DNA of 7,529 nt from JBEAUL01 sp041161475 (GCA_041161475.1 JBEAUL010000067.1:1-7529), one strand, 5' to 3'; shown: positions 1-7,426, numbered from the stretch's first letter. A program made the numbers and translations. Notes: generated by a model from the sequence alone, not told the origin.

Positions 1-209
1 TACGGCGCTTCATCATCGAAGAACGTGTCTTGATCAAGGTCTTCTTGTTGGACATCACTCATCTCGGAACGCAAGTCCGACAAAAGATGTGCTTGTAACG
101 GAGGATTTTCTAATTCCAAATTGGTAAGTTCTAGTTTATCGTGGGGATAGGTTCCTTCCGACAAGGTATTCAAAAGCGCGTTCTACTCTATTTGAGTCAT
201 TTTTATCAT
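1..209 (-). pseudogene. Start of an unrecognised gene with an early in-frame TAG, cut by the window edge
   Basis: Two in-frame ATGs (209 and 200) begin a frame MIKMTQIE that hits TAG at 183-185. The same frame then stays open for about 60 codons to the window edge, reading NALLNTLSEGTYPHDK and on to an acidic stretch (EDLDQDTFFDDEAP). A strong promoter lies just upstream at the right distance, so the region looks like a real gene start. The TAG would be CAG (Gln) after a single base change. The gene may be broken, may start later at a TTG (171-173 or 162-164, both with poor ribosome sites), or the TAG may be a sequence error. I do not recognise the product, and it does not look like BamA, which follows rseP in E. 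coli. An in-frame TGA at 216-218 bars a longer N-terminus. Confidence 0.5.
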
Positions 210-257
210 AATCGCTCACAATCTATTATGTATATTATTATTAAAATATTGGCATAC

Positions 258-285
258 ATTGTACCACCCCCTAAGGAAAAGTCAA
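258..285 (-). promoter_or_regulatory. Probable sigma70 promoter downstream of rseP
   Basis: On the minus strand TTGACT (280-285) and TACAAT (258-263) are separated by 16 bases, each one base from consensus. The predicted transcript would start near 251 and give a leader of about 40 bases before the ATG at 209. The -35 begins only 8 bases after the rseP stop codon. No hairpin with a T-run is visible between rseP and this promoter, so read-through from the operon is also possible. Confidence 0.65.
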
Positions 286-292
286 CACACCC

Positions 293-1651
293 TTAATGCA
301 GGGTAAAATCGTTATACAATGCCAACCCCATTAACATCATTAACAAGACAAAACCGATACGATATCCTGCTTCTTGCAAGCGCATGGACAAGGGTTTGCG
401 TCTGATCGCCTCATAGGCATAAAACAACAAATGCCCGCCATCCAAAACAGGCAATGGGAGTAAATTTAACACCCCTAAGCTCACACTGATAATGGCTAAA
501 AACTGTATAAAAGAGACAAATCCCATGCTCACGCTATGGCCCGCCTGCTTCGCAATGGTGACAGGCCCGCCAATATTTTTAAGTGAGGCATTGCCTGTAA
601 ACATTTTACCCATCATTTCTATCGTTAACACCGCGTAACGCCCTGTTTTTTGGGTTGCTTTTATTAATGCATCGATTGGTCCTAAACGCTGTGTTTTAAA
701 AAAACTGTCCCATTGGTTTGTCCCTGGGATAAAGGCAATACCAATCACTCCAATCGTTTGTCCTTTTTCATTTTTCTCTCCCTGCGGTATTACCCGCAAT
801 TGTTTTTTCTCTCCATTACGTAAAACGGTGACTGACATTGTTTGATTGGGATGTTTTTGTACATACTGCGCAAATTGGTTTCGGTTCACCATTTCTTGTC
901 CATCTGCAACTAAAACAGTATCTCCTGCTTTAAACCCAGCCTGATCTGCAGCTTTTCCGGGGGATACCGTTGCAATCGTTGCTGGCACCGGATCGTAGGG
1001 CTCTAAACCAAAGAGATCGAAAAAATCAGGCCGATTTTTTTGTAACCATTCTGTTGGAACAGGCACTTGAACATGGTGTACGCCAGGCTTATTGAGTGAT
1101 TTTAGTTCCAGATCCATCACTTCATCACCTGATGCTGCTGATTCAGTCACACTCAACATCACTTCTTCCCAGCTATGCACGGTTCCTTGATTCACCGCCA
1201 CAATTTCTTCCCGTGGCAGTAACCCCGCTTGTGCCGCTAACCCCCCTTTCGTTACCGGCCCAATCACCGGACGCATCACGGGTACACCCATCATAAACAC
1301 AAGCCATAAGGCCAGTACCGAGAACAAAATATTGACCAAAGGGCCTGCTACAACAACAGCAGCACGCTTCCAAACTGGTTTTTCGCTAAACGACAGATGA
1401 CGCAACGCAGGTTCCACTTTGGCATCCTGTTCACCCAACATTTTGACATACCCCCCCAAGGGGATCGCCGCTAAGACATATTCTGTGCCTTGTTTATCGT
1501 GCCAGCGCAATAAAGCAGGTCCAAAGCCAATTGAAAAACGCAGTACCTTAACGCCGCATTTCCGTGCAACCCAAAAATGCCCCCATTCATGAATTGCCAC
1601 TAGAATACCGATGGCAATGACAAAACCAATAATTGATTGCATGATTAACAT
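293..1651 (-). CDS. rseP: RseP-type site-2 intramembrane zinc metalloprotease
   Basis: Inner-membrane S2P protease. In E. coli RseP cuts the anti-sigma factor RseA after DegS, releasing sigma E, and also removes remnant signal peptides. The 452-residue protein closely matches RseP length and layout. The first membrane segment carries HEWGH (21-25), zinc ligands H21 and H25 with catalytic E22, followed by FWVARKCGVKVLRFSIGFG. Next come a second hydrophobic segment (about 97-123) with AGPLVN, a first PDZ domain (about 128-215), a second (about 222-310), and C-terminal membrane segments flanking LDGGH (403-407), whose D404 is the third zinc ligand. The chosen ATG has AGGAG 8 bases upstream; the ATG three codons later is less well placed. 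It overlaps idi by 7 bases and is the last gene of the operon. No RseA or sigma E gene is visible, so substrates are unknown. Confidence 0.96.
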   Translation of the reverse strand: MLIMQSIIGFVIAIGILVAIHEWGHFWVARKCGVKVLRFSIGFGPALLRWHDKQGTEYVLAAIPLGGYVKMLGEQDAKVEPALRHLSFSEKPVWKRAAVVVAGPLVNILFSVLALWLVFMMGVPVMRPVIGPVTKGGLAAQAGLLPREEIVAVNQGTVHSWEEVMLSVTESAASGDEVMDLELKSLNKPGVHHVQVPVPTEWLQKNRPDFFDLFGLEPYDPVPATIATVSPGKAADQAGFKAGDTVLVADGQEMVNRNQFAQYVQKHPNQTMSVTVLRNGEKKQLRVIPQGEKNEKGQTIGVIGIAFIPGTNQWDSFFKTQRLGPIDALIKATQKTGRYAVLTIEMMGKMFTGNASLKNIGGPVTIAKQAGHSVSMGFVSFIQFLAIISVSLGVLNLLPLPVLDGGHLLFYAYEAIRRKPLSMRLQEAGYRIGFVLLMMLMGLALYNDFTLH

Positions 1652-2202
1652 ATATTCAGCTCCTGCTGTAACGCGATATTGTCCAATATTTTTTCAAAAG
1701 CCAACATAAACCACGGGGTAAAATGTGAAGGGTTGGCTTGATATTCTGCGATAATCGCATCTGTATTCATCCAACGGTAGGCTTGTACTTCTGCGGGATT
1801 AAAATCTATGGTATGGGTGTTGCATTCTCCAATTAAAACATGATCAAATTCATGTTCAACCAATCCGTTGTCAAAAGCAGCACGGTAAATAAAATGTCCC
1901 ACTGTTTGCACCGATACCCTCAATCGCAGCTCTTCGAACACACGACGTATCGCTGCTTGAAGGAGCGTTTCATTTGGACGCGGATGACTACAACAGCTAT
2001 TTGTCCACAAACCACCGCAGTGATATTTTTCTATCTGTCGCTGTTGTAACAACCATTCCACTTTTTGCTCATTATTTTTTGGTCTTCTATAAATAAAAAC
2101 AGAAAAAGCGCGATGCAATTGGCCTTGTTGATGCGCCGATAATTTTTCAGCCGTACCAATGGCTCTGTCTTGCTCATCTACCAAAATCACTTGTTCACTC
2201 AT
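1645..2202 (-). CDS. idi: Type I isopentenyl-diphosphate delta-isomerase (Nudix family)
   Basis: Interconverts IPP and dimethylallyl diphosphate, needed because the MVA pathway yields only IPP. The 185-residue length is close to E. coli Idi (about 182). Active-site residues align with that enzyme: C71 in TNSCCSHP, E118 in VEHE (with E116), Y106 in YRA, and metal-ligand histidines H24, H30 and H73. The Nudix-like helix AAIRRVFEEL spans 83-92. This is the metal-dependent type I enzyme, not the flavin-dependent type II (Fni) found with many bacterial MVA clusters. The start overlaps the decarboxylase stop as ATGA; a GGAG lies about 11 bases upstream. Its final codons contain the ribosome site and start of rseP. 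Confidence 0.96.
   Translation of the reverse strand: MSEQVILVDEQDRAIGTAEKLSAHQQGQLHRAFSVFIYRRPKNNEQKVEWLLQQRQIEKYHCGGLWTNSCCSHPRPNETLLQAAIRRVFEELRLRVSVQTVGHFIYRAAFDNGLVEHEFDHVLIGECNTHTIDFNPAEVQAYRWMNTDAIIAEYQANPSHFTPWFMLAFEKILDNIALQQELNIC
1660..1664 (-). promoter_or_regulatory. Ribosome binding site of rseP inside the idi gene
   Basis: AGGAG on the minus strand, 8 bases before the ATG at 1651, lies within the last codons of idi. It favours this ATG over the in-frame ATG at 1642 and indicates that rseP is translated from the mevalonate operon transcript. Confidence 0.65.
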
Positions 2203-3236
2203 CTTGCGCTTATCTCCGCAGTTTCTTTCGTCACAAAGGGCATTTCTATGACGACATTTTCAAACGTTTTTTCTACGATAGCGGTGTCTTTTGCCAAAAA
2301 CAACAGTTTTAGGTTTGGCCCTGCATCCTGCGTATAGTAAATACCAACGCCCTGTGACCGTAAAAAATGTACTTTCTCCTTGGCTGCTTGTGTCTCTTGA
2401 GTAGCGTAATCAACACTCGGAATCGCAGCGCGCATACAAGCATGCATTGCCTCTGCATTGTGCTCTGCAATGCCTCCTAAAACATCCATATCTTGGGTAT
2501 CTATGGCTTTTTTTAGGGCCAATAAATCCTGTTGTACTTGCTGTGGCCATACCGCATACAGCGGTGAGGTATCGACACTGCGTTGCATCGCTTCACGAGA
2601 GCCACAGTGTTTTTCTTTGGTATGATATAACAATAGACCAATACGTAAATCCAACCAATCGCAACTGGTTGGATAAGGAATGGCATAACTGTCCATGCCA
2701 TCTGCTTGTGTCCCTGCTTGCCATTCTACCCATCCATTAAACACAGAGCGAGATGCACTGCCACTGCCCAATCGTGCAAGGATAGACAGCGTTTGTATTG
2801 GTAAAGACCATCCATACAATGCATCGACGGCTAAAGTCAGTGCGGCAAACCCACACGCAGAAGAAGCCACGCCCGCGGCAACAGGAATATTCATCACGCT
2901 GTCTACCACATATCGTTCATCCGGTGAGGCACGAAATAAATCTAAAAAGCGGGTCACCCTCTGCGTAAAATGGCTCGTATCAGGCATCATCACCCCATTT
3001 AAAGACACCTTATCGGCGTGTTCCCCCTGTCGTATCGATACAGTTGTATGGGCGCCTTTGGTTGGGAGCGTAATCGATAAGCTTCCGGTCACTGGTAAAT
3101 TCAGTTCACTGTCTCTTTTCCCCCAATATTTGACCAATGCGATATTGGTTGGTGCAAAAGCGGATGTACTGTGACAAACAGGGTATTTTGAATACCCTTC
3201 TAATAATCGATGAACAAGTGCTTGTTTACATGACAT
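2199..3236 (-). CDS. mvaD: Diphosphomevalonate decarboxylase
   Basis: ATP-dependent decarboxylation of 5-diphosphomevalonate to IPP. The 345-residue protein shows the family motifs in order: FAPTNIALVKYWGKRD (27-42), the ATP loop IPVAAGVASSACGFAAL (117-133), LGSGSASRSVFNGWVEW (156-172) with R163, and YTQDAGPN with catalytic D304. About 26 residues precede the APTNIA strand, somewhat more than in compact Gram-positive enzymes. The start is still well supported, since GGAGGG lies about 8 bases upstream of this ATG. It overlaps the preceding kinase by 11 bases and the isomerase by 4 (ATGA). Related decarboxylases can act on phosphomevalonate in some archaea, but an upstream second kinase makes the classical reaction more likely here. 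Confidence 0.95.
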   Translation of the reverse strand: MSCKQALVHRLLEGYSKYPVCHSTSAFAPTNIALVKYWGKRDSELNLPVTGSLSITLPTKGAHTTVSIRQGEHADKVSLNGVMMPDTSHFTQRVTRFLDLFRASPDERYVVDSVMNIPVAAGVASSACGFAALTLAVDALYGWSLPIQTLSILARLGSGSASRSVFNGWVEWQAGTQADGMDSYAIPYPTSCDWLDLRIGLLLYHTKEKHCGSREAMQRSVDTSPLYAVWPQQVQQDLLALKKAIDTQDMDVLGGIAEHNAEAMHACMRAAIPSVDYATQETQAAKEKVHFLRSQGVGIYYTQDAGPNLKLLFLAKDTAIVEKTFENVVIEMPFVTKETAEISAR

Positions 3237-4173
3237 ATTGAAGACCCTCCGGACTCACCGATACATGCAACTGTCTTTGAGGCATGCTCAGTGACAAATC
3301 TGATGCTTGGCTTAAGCATCCTGTCGCAATAACGCAATCGCCCAGACCTGAGCCTGAAATTTTTGCACCCCAAACGCCTTTGGACTCACGCAACAAATGC
3401 AGTAAGGTTTCTAAAGAGATATTACTCACCCCAAGAGCATTCATTAACCCGTGTTGCGTATTCATGATTTGACCCAACATTAGCCAGTCCTGTGCTTGAA
3501 TTGCAGACACGCCAGCTAAAACGCCTTGATGCATGGCTTCGTATATGGGTTGTATAACGGTTGGTTGTAGCGACATTCTGTCATTTACTTTTTTTACGAC
3601 CACCGTTGTTTTTTCTTTTGCCCCAGAATAAACCACCACCAAGGGTAGGGTTTTTGCAATCACGCGGGTAGTGACCTCTGGAATATGTAGGACAACTCCT
3701 CCAAAAATACTGGCAGCCACATCTGCTCCCGATCCAAACCCTTGCACCGATTGAATAATACGGCGTGAGAGGGCCAATAATTCCATGGGTGGAATCGATG
3801 TCCCTCGAATGCTTTGCGTTAAAACAGCCAATGTTCCCACAACCACGGCAGCTGAGGAACCAAAGCCCAGCTGATCAGAAAATGTAGCCTCTACCCTGAT
3901 ATCGTATCCATGACTGAGCTCTGCCTGTAACGCATGCACAACAGCTAAGATAAACGTAAAAACGGGATCGGTACTCGGCAAGGCATCTAAGCACCAAGTG
4001 ACTTTCCCCAAGGCAGAAGTAATCTGTATATCTCTGTCACTGCGTACTGTGGCACTAACACACATTCTTTGATCAAGCGCCGCAACCAAACAAGGATGCC
4101 CTTTTAATACCGCATGCTCTCCCATTAACATCAATGAACCGGGAACTAAAACACTATATGCATTGCGTGCCAT
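3226..4173 (-). CDS. Second GHMP kinase of the mevalonate kinase family, probable phosphomevalonate kinase
   Basis: A 315-residue GHMP kinase with a mevalonate-kinase-like start (GEHAVLKGHP, 18-27), ATP loop LGFGSSAA (102-109), catalytic Asp D151 in QGFGSGADV, and C-terminal motif GAKISGSGLGDC. No other gene here could phosphorylate phosphomevalonate, so by elimination it probably makes diphosphomevalonate. The segment around D151 supports this, as it resembles the QGKIGSGFDV motif of ERG8-type phosphomevalonate kinases more than the mevalonate kinase motif. Two residues differ from the neighbouring mevalonate kinase: the N-terminal Lys (K12 there) is Ser13 (PGSLMLMGEH), and the Mg-ligand Glu (E170 there) is Ile140. 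Automated annotation would probably call it mevalonate kinase. The ATG is 20 bases inside the previous gene, with AAGGGG about 7 bases upstream. GHMP kinase membership is certain; substrate is inferred. Confidence 0.85.
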   Translation of the reverse strand: MARNAYSVLVPGSLMLMGEHAVLKGHPCLVAALDQRMCVSATVRSDRDIQITSALGKVTWCLDALPSTDPVFTFILAVVHALQAELSHGYDIRVEATFSDQLGFGSSAAVVVGTLAVLTQSIRGTSIPPMELLALSRRIIQSVQGFGSGADVAASIFGGVVLHIPEVTTRVIAKTLPLVVVYSGAKEKTTVVVKKVNDRMSLQPTVIQPIYEAMHQGVLAGVSAIQAQDWLMLGQIMNTQHGLMNALGVSNISLETLLHLLRESKGVWGAKISGSGLGDCVIATGCLSQASDLSLSMPQRQLHVSVSPEGLQYVM

Positions 4174-5188
4174 CAGTATCCCCTTGTATTTGCTCTACTG
4201 AAAATCCAAATTTTTCTACCACAGGCTGTATGCGTTCTATGGATTCACTGACCACCAATACCATACCTGCACATTCTCCTATCACCGCACCTGCACCACA
4301 AATTTTTGCAGCAGCGCCCGCGTATTCTAAGTCCTGAATGAGCTTAGAAACGGTTTCTGGAACAACCGCAATTCGACACAGTAATCGATGATTTTCCCGA
4401 ATACCCAATTGAATCGCGTCATAATCATTCCGCATAAACGCGACATCAAGATGATTTGTCACCGCTTCAAAATCTGTTGCAATACTCGATCTTAGGAAAT
4501 GCGATCGGGCTTGCACGACGCACTCTCCTGTTGTCGACAGGGGTTTTCCCGTGTGAATCACATATAAAGGCATACGGGGCAATGTACGAGTGGTTGACTG
4601 CCCTTCTTTAAAATACAAACAACCGCCCTGCCAGGTTAACTGAATATCCAAGCCACTTGAGTACCCATGCTGTAAATTTTCTGCTTGTATGCCTAGGCTT
4701 AAGCAGTCTGTATCTGATAACGAGACGTTTAGGGCTTGAGCGGTCGCCCACAAAGTACTCATGACCAGTGCTGCAGAAGAACCCATACCGCAGCCAATAG
4801 GCACAGTGGAATGAGATTGAATATCCAAAGATTGAAACGGGACGTTATGCTGTTTAATGATACTGGCGACAGTAAAATGTATTAACTCAGTCGGTTGCTT
4901 GAGTACCTCACGAATACCTTGCTTGCCTGCCAAAAAATGCGCGTACGCACTGGATAAATGCTGGTGTAGGGTATGCAGAGACCTTGTATCTACCGTATCG
5001 GTATAATTAAAATAGGGTAGCTGAAAGGAGACGGTCGATTCTGTTGACTGTTTGTCGGTGGTTACCACTGCCTTGCATTCTGTATACTGTTGCGTTGCCA
5101 TGGCCAAGGCAGGTTTACCATACACAACCGCGTGTTCCCCCGATAAAATTAACTTGGCGGGCGCACGTACCTTAGCCAACCGACGCAT
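4154..5188 (-). CDS. mvk: Mevalonate kinase (GHMP kinase superfamily)
   Basis: Phosphorylates mevalonate at the 5-hydroxyl with ATP. The 344-residue protein has the mevalonate-kinase N-terminal motif APAKLILSGEHAVVYGKPALA, with K12 matching the active-site lysine. The glycine/serine-rich ATP loop is PIGCGMGSSAA (130-140). E170 and D181 (in SSGLD) are spaced 11 apart like the Mg ligand and catalytic Asp of known enzymes. The C-terminal GHMP segment KICGAGAVIGE is also present. Compared with the next gene it keeps every expected catalytic residue, so it is the better candidate for true mevalonate kinase. The ATG lies 17 bases inside the end of the synthase gene and has only a weak ribosome site (TAAG), so its translation probably depends on coupling. 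Confidence 0.93.
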   Translation of the reverse strand: MRRLAKVRAPAKLILSGEHAVVYGKPALAMATQQYTECKAVVTTDKQSTESTVSFQLPYFNYTDTVDTRSLHTLHQHLSSAYAHFLAGKQGIREVLKQPTELIHFTVASIIKQHNVPFQSLDIQSHSTVPIGCGMGSSAALVMSTLWATAQALNVSLSDTDCLSLGIQAENLQHGYSSGLDIQLTWQGGCLYFKEGQSTTRTLPRMPLYVIHTGKPLSTTGECVVQARSHFLRSSIATDFEAVTNHLDVAFMRNDYDAIQLGIRENHRLLCRIAVVPETVSKLIQDLEYAGAAAKICGAGAVIGECAGMVLVVSESIERIQPVVEKFGFSVEQIQGDTDGTQCI

Positions 5189-6353
5189 AAATACGCTTAT
5201 GTTGTCGAATTTCAGCCAAGCGAAAACGACCTTTTTGTACCGGTTCTATGGATATGGCACTCCCATCGGTGGGCGTTGCAAATTGATAAAAGCGTTCATA
5301 CTGCGCATACGTTAAGGCTTCTCGTTGCGCGAGTAAGGCCTGATGCGCTACCGAATGCATTTGTTGTTGATAACCTGGCTGCACAACCGCACTAAAAAAT
5401 TCAGCGGTACAACCAGAACCATAACTGTACAATCCCAATCGAGTCCCCCCTAAATCTTCGGGGATATTTTCTAAGGTAGAAAGAATCGACAAGTATAGAG
5501 CAGCTGAGTAACAATTTCCGACAACACGTGGATAAATTAATCCAGCATGTATCATGGCTTCAAGACGTTTTTTATCCGCAGAAGGCACTTCGGCCCATTT
5601 AGCCAGATTATGGTGCGCTTTTTCTACCAAACGAGGCACTGGCACATGATAACAAAAGAGCTGGTGATCGGAAAATTGTCGGCCAGAACGCGCGTGATAC
5701 TGATCCCATGTTTTTTGTAATAATTTTAAATACAGCTCACACGAATATTTACCATCGACCAAAGCTTCTTCACGATAATTGGGTCGCCAAAAATCCATCA
5801 CATCTTCAGAGTGAATGCCACTTTCGGGCTCTATGGCCAATATACGGGGATTCGCCGATAAGATCATGGCAACAGCACCCCCTCCCTGAGAAGATTCGCC
5901 CACCGACTGTAATCCGTAACGGGCAATATCTGAGGCAATTAACAAAACTTTTTTATCTGGATGACATTTCAAAAAATGAAAAGCCAATTGCAAACCTGCG
6001 GTAGCACTGTAACATGCTTGCTTTAGTTCCACCACACGACAACGAGCCGGCAAGCCCAATAACTGATGCACAAATAATCCGGCAGCTTTAGACTGATCGA
6101 TGCTACTCTCTGTGGCAAACATCAGCATTTCAATGTCATTGATATCCGGCACAGAGGCGAGCACTTGTAATCCTGCATCTGCTGCCATCGTCACAACATC
6201 TTCATCTGGTGCCACAACAGCCATTTTATGCTGTCCCAATCCAAGATAAAATTTCTCTACATCGACCCCACGGGCTTCGGCTAAAGTTTTTAAGTCCAGA
6301 TAATAATGCGAGGTGTAAAAACGAATAGCATCTATGCCAACAGGGAAACTCAC
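5172..6353 (-). CDS. mvaS: Hydroxymethylglutaryl-CoA synthase
   Basis: Condenses acetyl-CoA with acetoacetyl-CoA to give HMG-CoA, the first dedicated step of the pathway. The 393-residue protein has the length and fold pattern of bacterial MvaS (thiolase superfamily). The catalytic triad is in place: general base E82 in ATESSID, nucleophile C114 in KQACYSAT, and H236 in CYHVPVP. Other family segments include GIDAIRFYTSHYY (6-18), DIARYG (142-147), DFWRP (187-191) and YSYGSGCTAEFF near the C-terminus. The start is GTG, overlapping the reductase stop as GTGA. A strong Shine-Dalgarno GGAGG sits 7 bases upstream, inside the end of the reductase gene. The substrate acetoacetyl-CoA must come from a thiolase encoded elsewhere. 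Family assignment is secure. Confidence 0.97.
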   Translation of the reverse strand: MSFPVGIDAIRFYTSHYYLDLKTLAEARGVDVEKFYLGLGQHKMAVVAPDEDVVTMAADAGLQVLASVPDINDIEMLMFATESSIDQSKAAGLFVHQLLGLPARCRVVELKQACYSATAGLQLAFHFLKCHPDKKVLLIASDIARYGLQSVGESSQGGGAVAMILSANPRILAIEPESGIHSEDVMDFWRPNYREEALVDGKYSCELYLKLLQKTWDQYHARSGRQFSDHQLFCYHVPVPRLVEKAHHNLAKWAEVPSADKKRLEAMIHAGLIYPRVVGNCYSAALYLSILSTLENIPEDLGGTRLGLYSYGSGCTAEFFSAVVQPGYQQQMHSVAHQALLAQREALTYAQYERFYQFATPTDGSAISIEPVQKGRFRLAEIRQHKRIYASVG

Positions 6354-7417
6354 AACACTGCCTCCAAAGATTTTTTATGGCCTAGGCGCTCTAAGCGCAT
6401 ATGGCTTGTAGTGAGTTCTCCCCGATTGGTTTGTGCAGCCAACAAAGAAAGCTCTCCGCATAACACCGTTGCGGCAATCACCAAGGCCAGGCGTCTGCTG
6501 TTTTCTCCCGGTACACCTTCCTGTTGATCACAACCCATGCGTTGCAAATGGGCTTGCACAAACGGTAAATGCTTTCCATTGCCTACTGTTCCAACAATCA
6601 GATTGGGTAGCGTCACAGAAAAATATAGATCCTTGTCTAATACTTCTGCATGGACAACACCTTGGGCACCCTCGATAATATTGGCCGCATCTTGTCCTGT
6701 GGCTAGGTATACGGCCAGTAACATATTGGCAAAATGGGCATTGGCACTGCGAATACCTCCGGCCAAAATACTGCCCAGTAAATTTTTCTTGACATGTAAA
6801 TCGACAATACGCTCTGGCGTTGCACGTAAATAACGGGTACATATCTCCCGAGGAATGGTGATTTCTGCCACAACAGACTTTCCTCTGCCTAAAATACCAT
6901 TGATGGCTGAAGGCTTTTTATCCATACAAAGATTGGCTGAAATAGAGATGTATTGTAATGCTGGATGGTTTTTTAAAATCCAATCGATCAGTGCATCGGC
7001 TGCTTTTGTGGCCATATTATGGCCTGAGGCGTCTCCAGTTGTTACAGCAAAGCGTAGGTACAACAAGCGACCGACGATTTGTTCATGCCAGCTGTCTAGA
7101 CGAGCAAATCGACTGGTATTTGAGACAACCTGCTCTAAGGCTTCTGCCTGCGCTTCGCGAAGCGCACGCACCACGCGTTTGGCATACGCCGCGCTGGGTG
7201 CCTCTAACACAACAGAGCGCGTCATTTTTTCGCCCAGCAAGGTCACGGAAATACCCTTTGTGAGGCGTGAAATTTTAGCACCCCGATCGGTAGAGGGCCA
7301 TAACGGTGTTTCAAACGTGGCCATGGGGACACTGACATCCGCGTTCAGCTCTCCCACGATTTTAATCGGCCCTACCCACTTCATGGGGATATTGACCTGG
7401 GTTCGACAATTCTGCAA
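6350..7417 (-). CDS. mvaA: Class I hydroxymethylglutaryl-CoA reductase
   Basis: Reduces HMG-CoA to mevalonate with NAD(P)H, the committed step of the MVA pathway; cytosolic, with no membrane segment seen. At 355 residues it matches the class I (eukaryote/archaea-like) catalytic domain. All four catalytic residues can be placed by their motifs: E36 (ATFETPLWPSTDRG), K167 (CMDKKPSAIN), D243 (ATGQDAAN) and H339 (TTSHM). Cofactor-loop motifs GDASGHN (128-134) and GTVGNGK (276-282) are present, as is SRFARL (102-107). The start is TTG: AAAGG lies 9 bases upstream and an in-frame TAA shortly before it rules out a longer form. ATG at 7384 (M12) is the alternative but has only a weak site. The protein begins almost at the VGPIKI segment, so it lacks the helical N-terminal subdomain and ENVIG motif of longer homologues. 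First gene of the operon; its TGA overlaps the GTG of the synthase gene. Confidence 0.95.
   Translation of the reverse strand: MQNCRTQVNIPMKWVGPIKIVGELNADVSVPMATFETPLWPSTDRGAKISRLTKGISVTLLGEKMTRSVVLEAPSAAYAKRVVRALREAQAEALEQVVSNTSRFARLDSWHEQIVGRLLYLRFAVTTGDASGHNMATKAADALIDWILKNHPALQYISISANLCMDKKPSAINGILGRGKSVVAEITIPREICTRYLRATPERIVDLHVKKNLLGSILAGGIRSANAHFANMLLAVYLATGQDAANIIEGAQGVVHAEVLDKDLYFSVTLPNLIVGTVGNGKHLPFVQAHLQRMGCDQQEGVPGENSRRLALVIAATVLCGELSLLAAQTNRGELTTSHMRLERLGHKKSLEAVL
7149..7166. repeat. Perfect 18-bp palindrome inside the HMG-CoA reductase gene
   Basis: TGCGCTTCGCGAAGCGCA equals its own reverse complement. It falls within the coding region for the alanine- and arginine-rich helix around residues 85-90. 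It may be a chance result of Ala/Arg/Glu codons, a dispersed genomic repeat, or a protein-binding site. Confidence 0.5.
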
Positions 7418-7426
7418 AAGATACCG

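Noticed and set aside
1642..1642. ATG at 1642 as the rseP start
   Set aside because: AGGAG is 17 bases away from it but 8 bases from the ATG at 1651, so the upstream start is preferred.
2695..3174. 159-residue open frame on the plus strand
   Set aside because: Antisense to the decarboxylase gene, whose motifs are unmistakable; the composition of the plus-strand product is not protein-like.
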